Assembly: GCA_947166155.1 (NCBI GenBank)
Contig: CAMVDC010000002.1
Location: forward strand, 1 to 56,310
DNA from: an uncultured Prevotellaceae bacterium
Lineage (GTDB): Bacteria; Bacteroidota; Bacteroidia; Bacteroidales; Bacteroidaceae
Direction of reading: 5' to 3'
DNA: 56,310 nucleotides
Part shown: piece by piece, positions 36,592 to 45,120 of the stretch
Layout: every line of letters begins with the position of its first letter
How positions within the stretch are numbered: position 1 is the first letter of the stretch
The notes under the pieces: generated by a model
Seen by the model: the letters and a program-made list of their open reading frames with translations, nothing else
What the model was told of the DNA's origin: nothing
Database searches by the model: none
Program-made: the position numbers and the translations under genes

Positions 36592-37647
36592 TCAGCGTTG
36601 CTTGAATATGTAGGTGATGGTTCCCGTCTCGTTGTTTTGTCCTGATGAGAATGTGGAGCGTCGTGCTGCGCTGACTGCGGCATTGCGCAGGAGTGTGGAT
36701 GTTGTGGTGGCGCTTTTCACTGCTGCCGAGGTGACTGTGCCTGATGCGTTGACTGTGATGGCTACGACTATGGTGCCTTCGCTTGTGGGGTCGTCGTAGG
36801 CTGGGCGTACGAGGTTTTTCACTGTTCTCGACCCTACTTGTGCGGCTGCTGTGCCGGTGCCTCCGGTTCCGTTCACGGCTCCTGTGTTGCTGTTGCCGTT
36901 TGGGTTGCCTTGGTTGCCGCTGCCGGTGGTGTTGCCGCTGCTGCCTTGGTTGCCGCCTTTGCCGAATGCTCCGTCTACGCGGCTGCTGATGGCTGCTCGT
37001 CGTGCTGCTTCTTCTTCGGCTTTCTTGCGTGCTGCTTCTTCTGCTTTCTTGCGTGCTGCTTCTTCTGCTGCTGCCTTGCGTGCTGCTTCGGCTGCTGCCT
37101 TTCGTGCCGCCTCTTCTTCTGCTGCCTTTCGTGCTGCTTCTTCGGCTGCTGCCTTTCGTGCCGCTTCTTCTGCTGCTGCCTTTCGTGCCGCTTCTTCTGC
37201 TGCTGCCTTTCGTGCTGCTTCTTCAGCTGCTTTGCGTCGCTGGTTGTCGGCTGCTGCGCGTTGCTGTATTTCGGCTTCGCGTCGGCGTCGTGCTTCTTCG
37301 GCTGCTATCGAGCGTTCGTGCTCTTGGGTTATAGTGGGTTGTGGCGCGGGTGCTTCGGTGGGTTGTGGTGTGGGTGTGTCGTCGGTAGCTGGTTGGGCTG
37401 GTGGTGTTGGTGTGTTGTCGTCTTCGGTGGGTTGTGGTGTCTCGACATCGGTCTGCTGGTCGGGTATTCCTTGTAGGTCTTCGCCTGCTGCGTCGGCTGC
37501 ATTGCCGAGCAGTACTGGCACTCCGTCGTCGAAGGGGTCGGGCTCGACGAGGTGTAGTGTGAGGAATGTGAGCAGCAACAGGAGTAGTGTGTGTACTGCT
37601 ACGGTTACGATGGCCGATGTTATCTTTCGTTTTTTATCTTTGTTCAT
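36592..37647 (-). CDS. TonB/TolA-like energy transducer with KAAAEEAAR repeats
   Basis: 351 residues. One N-terminal membrane anchor (about 10-30, SAIVTVAVHTLLLLLLTFL) is followed by a P/T/Q-rich stretch (50-110) and a long charged alanine-rich helix of repeated KAAAEEAAR units (about 125-225), like TolA domain II. Next comes a G/N-rich hinge and a C-terminal TonB-type domain (about 270-351: VKNLVRPAYDDP, GTIVVAITVNASG). It should link the inner-membrane ExbB/ExbD motor to outer-membrane partners. Whether it drives TonB-dependent transport or Tol-like envelope integrity is undecided; the helical repeat favours a TolA-like reach. It starts with a 4-bp ATGA overlap with exbD. Confidence 0.88.
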   Translation of the reverse strand: MNKDKKRKITSAIVTVAVHTLLLLLLTFLTLHLVEPDPFDDGVPVLLGNAADAAGEDLQGIPDQQTDVETPQPTEDDNTPTPPAQPATDDTPTPQPTEAPAPQPTITQEHERSIAAEEARRRREAEIQQRAAADNQRRKAAEEAARKAAAEEAARKAAAEEAARKAAAEEAARKAAEEEAARKAAAEAARKAAAEEAARKKAEEAARKKAEEEAARRAAISSRVDGAFGKGGNQGSSGNTTGSGNQGNPNGNSNTGAVNGTGGTGTAAAQVGSRTVKNLVRPAYDDPTSEGTIVVAITVNASGTVTSAAVKSATTTSTLLRNAAVSAARRSTFSSGQNNETGTITYIFKQR

Positions 37648-38066
37648 CGCTGTTTGGCTTCGGGTGGTCGTGTAGCGAGCACCATCTTGAAGTGGTTTTC
37701 GTTGGCGAGGTTGAGTATTTCGACGATGTTGCGGTATGGTACTGATTCGTCGGCATAGAGTGATACGAACATGTCGGTCGAGTCGGTCTTGGCTTGGTTG
37801 ATGATGCCTGGCAGGTTTTCGAGTGTGACGGGTTGTTCACGTCCGGATCCGACTGCGACGTAGATGTTGAGGTCTTTGTCGATGACTACGTGTGATGCTG
37901 CCTTGACGGTCGACTGCTTCTTGCTTTGTGGGAGGAGCACTTTTATGGCGTTGGGTGCCACCATGGTGCTGGTTATCATGAAGAAGATGAGCAGCAGGAA
38001 TATGATGTCGGTCATCGACGACATTGAGAATGTGGGCGATATTTTGGTTCTGCGTTTGAGTGCCAT
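37644..38066 (-). CDS. exbD: ExbD/TolR-family biopolymer transporter
   Basis: 140 residues. It begins MALKRRTKISPTFSMSSMTD, then the single membrane helix IIFLLLIFFMITSTMV, whose preceding MTD carries the proton-path aspartate, and a periplasmic ExbD domain. With the ExbB homologue 3 bp upstream it forms the proton-driven motor for the TonB/TolA-like protein that overlaps its stop codon by 4 bp. Length is typical. Assignment to ExbD rather than TolR is not firm. Confidence 0.92.
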   Translation of the reverse strand: MALKRRTKISPTFSMSSMTDIIFLLLIFFMITSTMVAPNAIKVLLPQSKKQSTVKAASHVVIDKDLNIYVAVGSGREQPVTLENLPGIINQAKTDSTDMFVSLYADESVPYRNIVEILNLANENHFKMVLATRPPEAKQR

Positions 38067-38069
38067 AGG

Positions 38070-38678
38070 CTATTCGTTGATGAGGTCCATGAATGCCATT
38101 GATTCGCGTTCGATTTCGTTGACCACTCCGTCGACTTTGGCTACGAGGTAGTTGTAGGCGAATAGTGCCACGATGCCTACGATGAGTCCGCCCACGGTTG
38201 TGACCATTGCCTGGTATATTCCGCTTGAGAGCATGCTGATGTCGAGGTTTCCGCCTGCGTTCGACATTTGCCAGAATGCTTCGACCATGCCTATCACCGT
38301 ACCGAGGAATCCTATCATGGGTGCTCCGCTGGCGATGGTGGCGAGTACTGGCAGTCGTTTTTCGAGCAGTGCCACTTCGAGGTTGCCCGAGTTTTCGATT
38401 GCTGCTTGTATTTCTGATGCTGGTCGTCCGATTCGGCTGATGCCTCGTTCGATGATTCGTGCCGTTGTGGTGTTGGTCACTCGGCAGTAGTTGATGGCGC
38501 TTCGCAGGTCGCTGTTTTTGATGTAGTCGCGTATGCGGTCCATGAATAGTTTGTCGACCTTGCCTGCACCGCGTATGGCGATGTAGCGCTCGGTGAAGAT
38601 ATATACGGCCACGATTGAGAGTAGGGCCAGGACAATCATTATCCATCCGCCTTGTTTGGCGAGTTCGAGGATGCTCAT
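38070..38678 (-). CDS. exbB: ExbB/TolQ/MotA-family proton channel protein
   Basis: 202 residues from the ATG at 38678 ([12 protein letters not shown]). This start gives an ATGA overlap with the pdxJ stop, matching the exbD-tonB junction; the alternative ATG at 38687 adds three residues. Three membrane helices are present; the second and third contain the MotA/ExbB signature ([23 protein letters not shown], in parts [17 protein letters not shown], and [19 protein letters not shown]). It forms the pentameric ring around ExbD. Confidence 0.94.
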   Translation of the reverse strand: MSILELAKQGGWIMIVLALLSIVAVYIFTERYIAIRGAGKVDKLFMDRIRDYIKNSDLRSAINYCRVTNTTTARIIERGISRIGRPASEIQAAIENSGNLEVALLEKRLPVLATIASGAPMIGFLGTVIGMVEAFWQMSNAGGNLDISMLSSGIYQAMVTTVGGLIVGIVALFAYNYLVAKVDGVVNEIERESMAFMDLINE

Positions 38679-39391
38679 TTCTTGCATAGTTGTTTGTATT
38701 GTTTTATGGTTTCTTTTAGTCCGAGGTAGAGTGCGTCGCAGATGAGTGCATGCCCGATGCTGGTTTCTGCCACCGGGGGCATGTGCTCAATGAAGAATCC
38801 GAGGTTTTCGAGGCTGAGGTCGTGGCCTGCGTTGACCCCGAGGTTGCATTGTGCGGCTGCCTGTGCGGTGGTGATGAAAGGCTGTATTGCGCGTTGGGGG
38901 TCGGCTGTGTAGTTGGTGGCATAGGGTTCGGTGTAGAGCTCGATGCGGTCGGCGCCTGTGCGTGCTGCATATTCAGCCATCTGTGGTATTGGGTCGATGA
39001 ATATTGATGTGCGTATGCCGTGAGCCTTGAATTGCGCCACGATGTCGGTGAGCAGGCTGAGGTTGGCCTTGGTGTCCCATCCCGAGTTGGAGGTTATCTG
39101 GTCGGGGGCGTCGGGCACGAGTGTGACCTGGGTTGGTACTACGCTGCACACGAGGTCGATGAACCTGGCCGATGGGTAGCCCTCGATGTTGAATTCGGTG
39201 GTGATGATGGGTTTGAGGTCGCGTACGTCTTGATACCGTATGTGCCGTTCGTCGGGGCGTGGGTGTACGGTGATTCCGTCGGCTCCGAATCGCTCGCAGT
39301 CGCGAGCCACCTGCAACACGTCGGGGCGGTTGCCGCCGCGTGCATTGCGCAGGGTTGCTATCTTATTTATGTTTACACTAAGTTTCGTCAT
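38675..39391 (-). CDS. pdxJ: Pyridoxine 5'-phosphate synthase
   Basis: 238 residues, the usual length. PdxJ condenses 1-deoxyxylulose 5-phosphate with 3-amino-1-hydroxyacetone phosphate to pyridoxine 5'-phosphate. Motifs: [17 protein letters not shown] (in parts [14 protein letters not shown]), [51 protein letters not shown] and [11 protein letters not shown]. Its substrate is the product of Dxs encoded at 15996-17915. It heads the pdxJ-exbB-exbD-tonB operon with its own promoter facing nadK. Confidence 0.96.
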   Translation of the reverse strand: MTKLSVNINKIATLRNARGGNRPDVLQVARDCERFGADGITVHPRPDERHIRYQDVRDLKPIITTEFNIEGYPSARFIDLVCSVVPTQVTLVPDAPDQITSNSGWDTKANLSLLTDIVAQFKAHGIRTSIFIDPIPQMAEYAARTGADRIELYTEPYATNYTADPQRAIQPFITTAQAAAQCNLGVNAGHDLSLENLGFFIEHMPPVAETSIGHALICDALYLGLKETIKQYKQLCKK

Positions 39392-39432
39392 ATTTTTTGC
39401 TCCTCTTTTCGTGCTTTCGTCCCTTCTCTTTC

Positions 39433-39462
39433 TTGTTCTTCAGTTTTTATTTCGTATCTTTG
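39433..39462 (+). promoter_or_regulatory. Promoter of nadK
   Basis: TTG (39433-39435), 19-bp spacer, TATCTTTG (39455-39462). The leader would be about 70 nt. It overlaps back-to-back with the pdxJ promoter on the other strand. Confidence 0.82.
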
Positions 39463-39467
39463 TGGCG

Positions 39468-39499
39468 CAAAATTAGTTAAAAAAAACGAGTCGGAGCAA
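39468..39499 (-). promoter_or_regulatory. Promoter of the pdxJ-exbB-exbD-tonB operon
   Basis: Minus strand TTG (39499-39497), 21-bp spacer, TAATTTTG (39475-39468). Only 5 bp separate its -7 box from that of nadK, so the two divergent promoters could compete for polymerase. Confidence 0.72.
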
Positions 39500-39540
39500 T
39501 TCGTTAAGATTATTTAGCATAAAAAAGCATAAAAAGGTGT

Positions 39541-40431
39541 ATGGCAAGCGATGTTTTTAAGATTGCGTTGTTTGGAAATCTCTATCAGGAGAAGAAGTCG
39601 TTGGCAGTGGCGCAACTGCTGAAGGTGGCATCGGAGTTGGGGGTCGGGATCGAGATTCCCGAGCCTTTCCGCGACTTTCTGGTCGACCGCATGCATCTCG
39701 ACCTGCCTCCCCACACCGTTGTGGGCGACGACCTCGATGCCGACGTGGTTGTCTGTATGGGTGGCGACGGTACGTTCCTCGATGTGGCAAGCCGTGTGGG
39801 CAGCCGCCAGATTCCCATACTCGGCATCAATACGGGCCGGCTGGGATTCCTTGCCAACTTCGCCCCCGACGACATCGTGGGCACGTTGGCCGACCTGGCT
39901 GCAGGGCGTTTCGAGGTGGAGGAGCGCAGTGTGATAGGCATATCGTCGGCCGACCAAGAACTCGAGGGCATTCCCTACGCACTCAACGAGATTGCAATAC
40001 TGAAGCACGACATATCGGCCATGATCACTATCCACACCCGCATCGACGGCGAGTATCTCACCACTTATCAGGCCGACGGACTCATCGTGGGTACCCCGAC
40101 CGGATCGACGGCTTATTCGCTGAGTGTGGGCGGACCCATCGTCGTGCCTCAGCTACACGCCATGATGCTCACCCCCGTCGCACCACACAGCCTCAACATG
40201 CGCCCGCTGGTGGTGAGCGACACTTCGGTGGTCGACCTCAGGGTGAAGAGCCGCAGCGGCAGTTTCCTCGTGTCGCTCGACGGCCGCAGTGCCAGCTATC
40301 GCGACAACATCGACCTGCGAATCCGGCTGGCACCATATAAAGTGAAAGTAATAACCCATGTGGGCCACACCTTCTTCTCGACCCTGAGGCAGAAGATGAT
40401 GTGGGGCATAGACGGAAGGGAGAACCTATGA
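39541..40431 (+). CDS. nadK: NAD kinase
   Basis: 296 residues. NadK phosphorylates NAD to NADP. The catalytic GGDGT motif is at 74-78 (VVVCMGGDGTFLD); the NE motif occurs in ALNEIAI and the glycine-rich TPTGSTAYSLSVGGPI follows, all canonical. It starts a plus-strand pair and overlaps the ABC transporter gene by 4 bp (ATGA). NADP from this enzyme feeds reactions such as Ddh here, but that is only general metabolism. Confidence 0.96.
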   Translation: MASDVFKIALFGNLYQEKKSLAVAQLLKVASELGVGIEIPEPFRDFLVDRMHLDLPPHTVVGDDLDADVVVCMGGDGTFLDVASRVGSRQIPILGINTGRLGFLANFAPDDIVGTLADLAAGRFEVEERSVIGISSADQELEGIPYALNEIAILKHDISAMITIHTRIDGEYLTTYQADGLIVGTPTGSTAYSLSVGGPIVVPQLHAMMLTPVAPHSLNMRPLVVSDTSVVDLRVKSRSGSFLVSLDGRSASYRDNIDLRIRLAPYKVKVITHVGHTFFSTLRQKMMWGIDGRENL

Positions 40432-42071
40432 AACTCAACCGAACCAAACAATCCACCCGCCGCATCGTGGCGTGGCTATGGAGTCACCACCGCGGATGCC
40501 GCATGCAGGCCATCATCAACATGGTGGTGGGACTGGTGCAGGTGGTGCTGAGCCTCTACGGAGTGGAACTGCTGCGCCAACTCACCGACATAGCTACAGG
40601 CAAGCGCGAGGGCGAACTCATGTCGACAGCTGCCATATACATAGCAGTCATGATGTGCGACTTCCTCTGCAATGCATCCCACACCTGGATATCGGCCGTG
40701 CTGGGCGTCAGGAGCCAAAACCAGATGCAGCAACACTTCTTCGCCCGACTGCTCAAGGCACGATGGCAGGGCATCGAGCGCTATCACAGCGGCGACGTGA
40801 TGAACCGCCTCTTCGGCGATGTGGCCGACATCGTGAACCTCATGACCGAAGTGCTGCCATTCATCGTGGTCATCACCACACAGTTCATCGCATCGTTCAT
40901 CTACCTCTTCATCATGGACCCCACACTTGCCTACATACTCGTGGTGTGCAGCCCCCTGTTCCTCATCCTTTCGCGCATCTACTTCCGCAAGATGCGACGC
41001 ATAGTGCGCAAGGTGAAGGACTCTGGCAGCTCGGTGCAGGCCATCATTCAGGAAAGCATACAACACAAGATGGTAATCAAGGTGATGGAGATGGCCGACG
41101 AGATGGTGCATCGTCTCGACCGCCGCCAGTCGCTGCTGCGATGGCAGATAAAGAGCCGTGCACGCCTCTCAATCCTCACCCGCACCATCGTCTTCATCGG
41201 CTTCCGCGGCGGAGCACTCGTGGCACTCACCTACGGACTCTGGCAAGTGTCGGAAGGCGCCATCACCGTGGGTGTGCTCCTGGCATTCACCCAACTCATC
41301 AACAAGATACAACACCCCCTGCTCGACCTCGGTCGCATTCTGCCAACACTGGTAGGCAGCCTCACATCGTCGGAACGCCTCATGGAACTCGAGGCACTGC
41401 CGCAGGAGGACGACGAGCCAACCGCACCGGCAACCAGCAACCAAGGTCAGCCAGTCCAACCCCTCACCTTCAACAACGTGAGCTACAGCTACACCGACAG
41501 CGGCCGACCCGTGTTGAGCCATTTCAGCCACACCTTCGCCCCAGGCTCCTTCACCGCGGTGCTGGGCGCGACGGGAGCCGGCAAGACCACCATGCTGCGA
41601 CTCATGCTGCACCTCATCACCCCGCAGTCGGGCACCATCAGCCCCCGTCTGCCACGCTCTGCTTTCTCCTATGTGCCACAAGGCAACACCCTCTTCTCGG
41701 GCTCGATACGCGAAAACCTGCGATTTGGCAATCCACATGCAACTACCGCCCAGATGTACGAAGCACTACACATCGCCGGAGCCGACTTCGTAGCCGATCT
41801 GCCACATGGTCTCGACACACCGTGTGGCGAGTCGGGCGGCGGCTTGTCGGAAGGACAGGCACAACGCATAGCCATAGCACGAGCCATACTCCGCCCATGC
41901 AGCATACTGTTGCTCGACGAAGCTACGTCGGCCCTCGACGTTGAGACCGAACAGCGAGTGCTCACCAACATCAAGCAACACTATTCCGACATAACCATCA
42001 TCTTCGTAACCCACCGCCTCAGTGCCGTCGATTTTGCCACCGAGCAGATACACATGGAGCGCCAGTGTTAA
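40428..42071 (+). CDS. ABC transporter, fused permease and ATP-binding protein
   Basis: 547 residues from the ATG at 40428, which overlaps the nadK stop as ATGA; an earlier in-frame start at 40401 lies inside nadK and is less likely. Six membrane helices of an exporter-type permease (about 20-300) precede the nucleotide-binding domain: Walker A GATGAGKTT (about 380), Q-loop YVPQGNTLF, signature GGLSEGQAQR (LSEGQ instead of LSGGQ, a variant frequent in Bacteroidetes half-transporters), Walker B SILLLDEATSALD and the switch histidine in FVTHRLS. It would dimerise to export an unknown substrate. A strong terminator follows. Confidence 0.9.
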   Translation: MKLNRTKQSTRRIVAWLWSHHRGCRMQAIINMVVGLVQVVLSLYGVELLRQLTDIATGKREGELMSTAAIYIAVMMCDFLCNASHTWISAVLGVRSQNQMQQHFFARLLKARWQGIERYHSGDVMNRLFGDVADIVNLMTEVLPFIVVITTQFIASFIYLFIMDPTLAYILVVCSPLFLILSRIYFRKMRRIVRKVKDSGSSVQAIIQESIQHKMVIKVMEMADEMVHRLDRRQSLLRWQIKSRARLSILTRTIVFIGFRGGALVALTYGLWQVSEGAITVGVLLAFTQLINKIQHPLLDLGRILPTLVGSLTSSERLMELEALPQEDDEPTAPATSNQGQPVQPLTFNNVSYSYTDSGRPVLSHFSHTFAPGSFTAVLGATGAGKTTMLRLMLHLITPQSGTISPRLPRSAFSYVPQGNTLFSGSIRENLRFGNPHATTAQMYEALHIAGADFVADLPHGLDTPCGESGGGLSEGQAQRIAIARAILRPCSILLLDEATSALDVETEQRVLTNIKQHYSDITIIFVTHRLSAVDFATEQIHMERQC

Positions 42072-42111
42072 AGAGAATTGGGTATAAGAAGAATTGACAA
42101 AACTTAAAAAA

Positions 42112-42146
42112 ACACACGGAGGCGATGTCGCCTCCGTGTGTTTTTA
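42112..42146 (+). terminator. Terminator after the ABC transporter gene
   Basis: A 14-bp perfect stem ACACACGGAGGCGA/TCGCCTCCGTGTGT with a 2-nt loop, followed by a run of T residues. It lies 40 bp after the stop. Confidence 0.93.
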
Positions 42147-42199
42147 TGTGTGTGTTCTGTCCTATTCACCGTGTGTTTTTTATGTGTGTGTTTCCACTT

Positions 42200-42397
42200 C
42201 TATTCTTCTATGATTTCTTTGAAATACTTCCATGGTGTTGCGGCTTTATATGCATCGGCCGAACCTACGGGAACGTATAGGGTGATATAATCTATTCTCA
42301 GTTGGAAACTGCCTTCGATTGAAGTCTGCGGCGGTGTTTTGCTTTGGATATGCATTGATTCCAGATTGCAAAAACCGAATTTATAACTTATTGTATA
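42200..42397 (-). pseudogene. C-terminal scrap of a second BspA-like LRR protein
   Basis: The minus frame is open from an in-frame TGA at 42398-42400 to TAG at 42200. It reads NLESMHIQSKTPPQTS, then ITLYVPVGSADAYKAATPWKYFKEIIEE. This is the classic end of BspA/LRR_5 proteins (TPP....TLYVPxGSxxAYKxAxxWxxFxxIxE). No start codon or signal peptide fits, and only about 65 residues remain of a protein normally several hundred long. It lies between the ABC terminator and the pectin-locus regulator. It is the second such scrap in this window. Confidence 0.8.
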
Positions 42398-42454
42398 TCA
42401 ATTTGTTTTAATCGAAATGGTAGAAAAGTGATGGCGTGGATTCTGTAGATTGAG

Positions 42455-42479
42455 AAAAAGGTAAAGATTTAACCTTTTT
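42455..42479 (-). terminator. Weak terminator after the propeller-AraC regulator
   Basis: Minus strand AAAAAGGTTAAA-TC-TTTACCTTTTT forms an AT-rich imperfect hairpin ending in T residues, 42 bp past the regulator stop. Confidence 0.5.
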
Positions 42480-42520
42480 AACTTTTGTAAACTGCAAAAG
42501 GAAAAAAACACGGTATTATC

Positions 42521-44968
42521 CTATACTTCCGATGGAAGGATGCCATATTCGGCTTTGAAGCAGCGAGTAAAGTAGCTTGGTGAATTGAAACCACACTGCA
42601 TGGCGACCTCGGAGGCATTATGACCGTCGCGAAGTAGTTGCATAGCCTTGGTCAAACGGTGCTTGCGGACATACTCATTTGCGGTGATGCCAGTAAGTGA
42701 CTTGATGCGACGATGGAGGGTCGAGTAGCTGACACACATTTCCTGGGCGATAAAATTCACATCGAGGTCAGTCTGCAGGAGGTTTTGCAGTATCAGGTGG
42801 TCTAGTCTATCAAGGAAGTCCCTGTTTCGTTGATTTGCAGCCTTCTGCTGTGCCGTCTCTTTTGGCTTGTTCTCTTCTGGCTCATTCTTTTCCGTCATGA
42901 CATCTCCCGACGCACTATCTTCTTTAATAGCATGTTCTTGTTGCGCTTCTACAGCATAGAGGGCTGTGAGTCGCTGGTCGAGCTGCCGCTGCAAGGAGAG
43001 GCGTTGCTGATACTGATGCCGCTCGTACCAGATAAACAAGACAATGATGAGCAGATAGAACAGGCGTGCCCACCACGTCCAGTACCAAGGCTGGGCAATG
43101 GTGATATCACAGATAGTCTCCTCGCTCCACGACACTCCTGGAAAACTGTAACGCACATGGAATCGGTATTGACCTGGGCGCAAATTCGTATAGAGGGCAA
43201 AACTCTCTTTGGTTGACGGCCGCCAGTCATCGTCTATGCCCTCCAGCCAATAGCTGTATATGACTGACGCTAGGTCTTTATAGGCAAATGAAGAAAAGTT
43301 GAAGTGCAGATTGTTCTGATTGTGGGGAAGGTGCAATACTTTGAATGTTCCGTCGTAGTGGGGTGCGTCATTAACATATATACTGGATATGCATGGAGCG
43401 AAATATCCAGTATTATTTGATGTGGCTGCCGTCTTTCCCAATTCCACGAGTCCTCGCTGGCTACCGAGAAAGATACGCCCGTCAGTAGTCCGCAGGATTG
43501 CATCCTCGTTATAAGTATCAGCCATCAGTCCCAAGGAAGAATAGACATTGCGAACGGTGCCATCGTGACGACTGATGATGGATATGCCTTGGTCGGTGGC
43601 AGCGATAGTATTGCCTTCCCCATCTATGGCAATGGCTTCCACACAATTATTGGCTAGGCCATCGGAGGTAGTGAAGTGCTTCACCTGGGTCTTGGTGATG
43701 ATCAATAATCCATAACCGTTGCTGCCAGCATAGATAGTGTCGGCAGGGCCTTGAGTAATACACACCACCTTACCTTTATTATATATAGGATGAAATTCCG
43801 CGCCATCCTTGCGGAAGATGCCATTCTCTGTGGCAACCCAAAGGCAACCCTTTCGGTCGATGAGTATCTGATGTATCTTTTCGTCGGGCAGATAGGTATT
43901 GTAAGAGAAAGTACCATCGGACTGTTCTTTTGCTTCAATGAGTCCTCCGTCGAAAGTGCCAATCCATGCAGTACCGTCCTCAGCAAGACATATATCGAAG
44001 ACCTGACGAGCTGAAAATCCGTCAGTAGCATTCAGGTGACGGTCATCCACCCATACGCCACCACCACGGGTTCCTACCCAGAAGCGGCCATGAAAATCGG
44101 TACGCATGGCATAGGCGCGATGACCTTTTTGGAAGATTAGTCTGCTCTTTCCTGTTTGCGTATCATAGTGAAAGATGTTGCCCTCCATGTCGCCCACGGC
44201 TATGGCTCTGTCAGACAATTGAGAGAAGGAACGGATATTTCCCGAGCTACCGTCAAGAGCATGGTAACGCAGCAGCCCTTCGTCCAAATTCAATTGATAG
44301 ATACCCGCAAAGGTGGTGGCGAGCCAGATGCTGCCCGAATGGTCGAGAAAGGCATCATTGATGTAGTCGGACTCAATGACAGGATTATCATCTGCGCTAC
44401 AAAAATGATGCAGTTTATCAGCTGTAGGGTCATAGATGTAGAAACCATTGTCTATCGTCGTGAAGATTTCCCGTCCGTCAGCCAAACGCACATAGTGTAG
44501 GTCGTGGCGGCGGTTGGTGATGTTGCCGCGCTGAATGCCCAGTTCTTTCGCTTTTGCGATGAAGGCGGCCTCGTCAGCATCATTGTCAGTTTTTGGAAAT
44601 GACATGCCCTCAGCATTGACGAAGCGCATCCGTACGAGGTCAAAACACAACAACCGATAGTCCTTGCCACTCATTAGGAGTACGTTGCGCGTCGTGTCTT
44701 CCACGATGTGTGTAATGCCTTCTATCTGTTGTTCTCCATTATCTTCCACATAGAAGTTCACAAACTGATGGCCATCGAAGCGCGTCAGCCCGTGGTTCGT
44801 GCCCAGCCATATATACCCCTGCCTGTCCTGTACTCCGCAGTTTACCACGTTGCTGGCCATACCGTCGCGAGTGGTGTAATTATTGACATGAATAGTTACT
44901 GTTTGTGCCACAACATTCTGCAACGACACAAGCAACAAATACATCAGATATATACAAATTCTCTTCAT
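42521..44968 (-). CDS. Transmembrane propeller-AraC regulator (HTCS-like, without kinase)
   Basis: 815 residues from the ATG at 44968, which gives the signal peptide MKRICIYLMYLLLVSLQNVVAQ; a longer frame to 45073 adds sequence that overlaps the promoter. Residues about 25-540 form a two-component-regulator propeller (IWLGTNHGLTRFD, GRFWVGTRGGGVWV, KGCLWVATENGIFRKD), followed by a Y_Y_Y domain (about 542-620), one membrane helix (about 630-650), a charged linker, and an AraC-type DNA-binding domain (about 723-815: MCVSYSTLHRRIKSLTG, MQCGFNSPSYFTRCFKAEYG). Unlike classical hybrid two-component systems it has no histidine kinase or receiver domain, so the periplasmic glycan signal would pass straight through the membrane to the DNA-binding domain. 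It is divergent from, and probably controls, the downstream glycan operon. Confidence 0.9.
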   Translation of the reverse strand: MKRICIYLMYLLLVSLQNVVAQTVTIHVNNYTTRDGMASNVVNCGVQDRQGYIWLGTNHGLTRFDGHQFVNFYVEDNGEQQIEGITHIVEDTTRNVLLMSGKDYRLLCFDLVRMRFVNAEGMSFPKTDNDADEAAFIAKAKELGIQRGNITNRRHDLHYVRLADGREIFTTIDNGFYIYDPTADKLHHFCSADDNPVIESDYINDAFLDHSGSIWLATTFAGIYQLNLDEGLLRYHALDGSSGNIRSFSQLSDRAIAVGDMEGNIFHYDTQTGKSRLIFQKGHRAYAMRTDFHGRFWVGTRGGGVWVDDRHLNATDGFSARQVFDICLAEDGTAWIGTFDGGLIEAKEQSDGTFSYNTYLPDEKIHQILIDRKGCLWVATENGIFRKDGAEFHPIYNKGKVVCITQGPADTIYAGSNGYGLLIITKTQVKHFTTSDGLANNCVEAIAIDGEGNTIAATDQGISIISRHDGTVRNVYSSLGLMADTYNEDAILRTTDGRIFLGSQRGLVELGKTAATSNNTGYFAPCISSIYVNDAPHYDGTFKVLHLPHNQNNLHFNFSSFAYKDLASVIYSYWLEGIDDDWRPSTKESFALYTNLRPGQYRFHVRYSFPGVSWSEETICDITIAQPWYWTWWARLFYLLIIVLFIWYERHQYQQRLSLQRQLDQRLTALYAVEAQQEHAIKEDSASGDVMTEKNEPEENKPKETAQQKAANQRNRDFLDRLDHLILQNLLQTDLDVNFIAQEMCVSYSTLHRRIKSLTGITANEYVRKHRLTKAMQLLRDGHNASEVAMQCGFNSPSYFTRCFKAEYGILPSEV

Positions 44969-44976
44969 TGACGCTG

Positions 44977-44984
44977 CAAAGTTA
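44977..44984 (-). promoter_or_regulatory. -7 box of the propeller-AraC regulator
   Basis: Minus strand TAACTTTG. Transcription would start about 2 nt before the ATG at 44968, implying a nearly leaderless message and supporting that start over the one at 45073. Confidence 0.6.
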
Positions 44985-45080
44985 CTATTTTTTTTGCAAA
45001 GGACGTTAGTAAAAATAGCTTTTGAAAGAAAATTGTTATCGATTGGCAGGATATTGAAAAAAGAAGTACGCAAATGACAG

Positions 45081-45088
45081 TAATTTTG
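45081..45088 (+). promoter_or_regulatory. -7 box of the pectin operon
   Basis: TAATTTTG matches TAnnTTTG. Transcription would begin near 45095, making the ATG at 45121 the sensible first start and the one at 45097 unlikely. The 93-bp space between this and the divergent box would hold regulator binding sites. Confidence 0.62.
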
Positions 45089-45120
45089 CAGCCAGAATGA
45101 ATCACAAAACTATAAGCATT

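Noticed and set aside
36213..36683. Minus-strand T/P/H-rich frame over the G/T-rich duplication
   Set aside because: Its composition is explained by the 64-bp G/T-rich duplication and the repeat array; no start context or homology.
36851..37675. Long plus-strand frame opposite the tonB-like gene
   Set aside because: It is the mirror of the KAAAEEAAR repeat, giving A/S/R-rich low-complexity translation; the minus-strand gene has clear domains and operon context.
41825..41870. LSEGQ in place of LSGGQ as a sign of a dead ABC protein
   Set aside because: All other catalytic motifs are intact and LSEGQ is a frequent variant in Bacteroidetes half-transporters as I know them.
40472..41944. Plus-strand frame of 490 codons within the ABC transporter gene
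   Set aside because: Shifted-frame shadow rich in H, R and P; the overlapping frame has complete ABC motifs.
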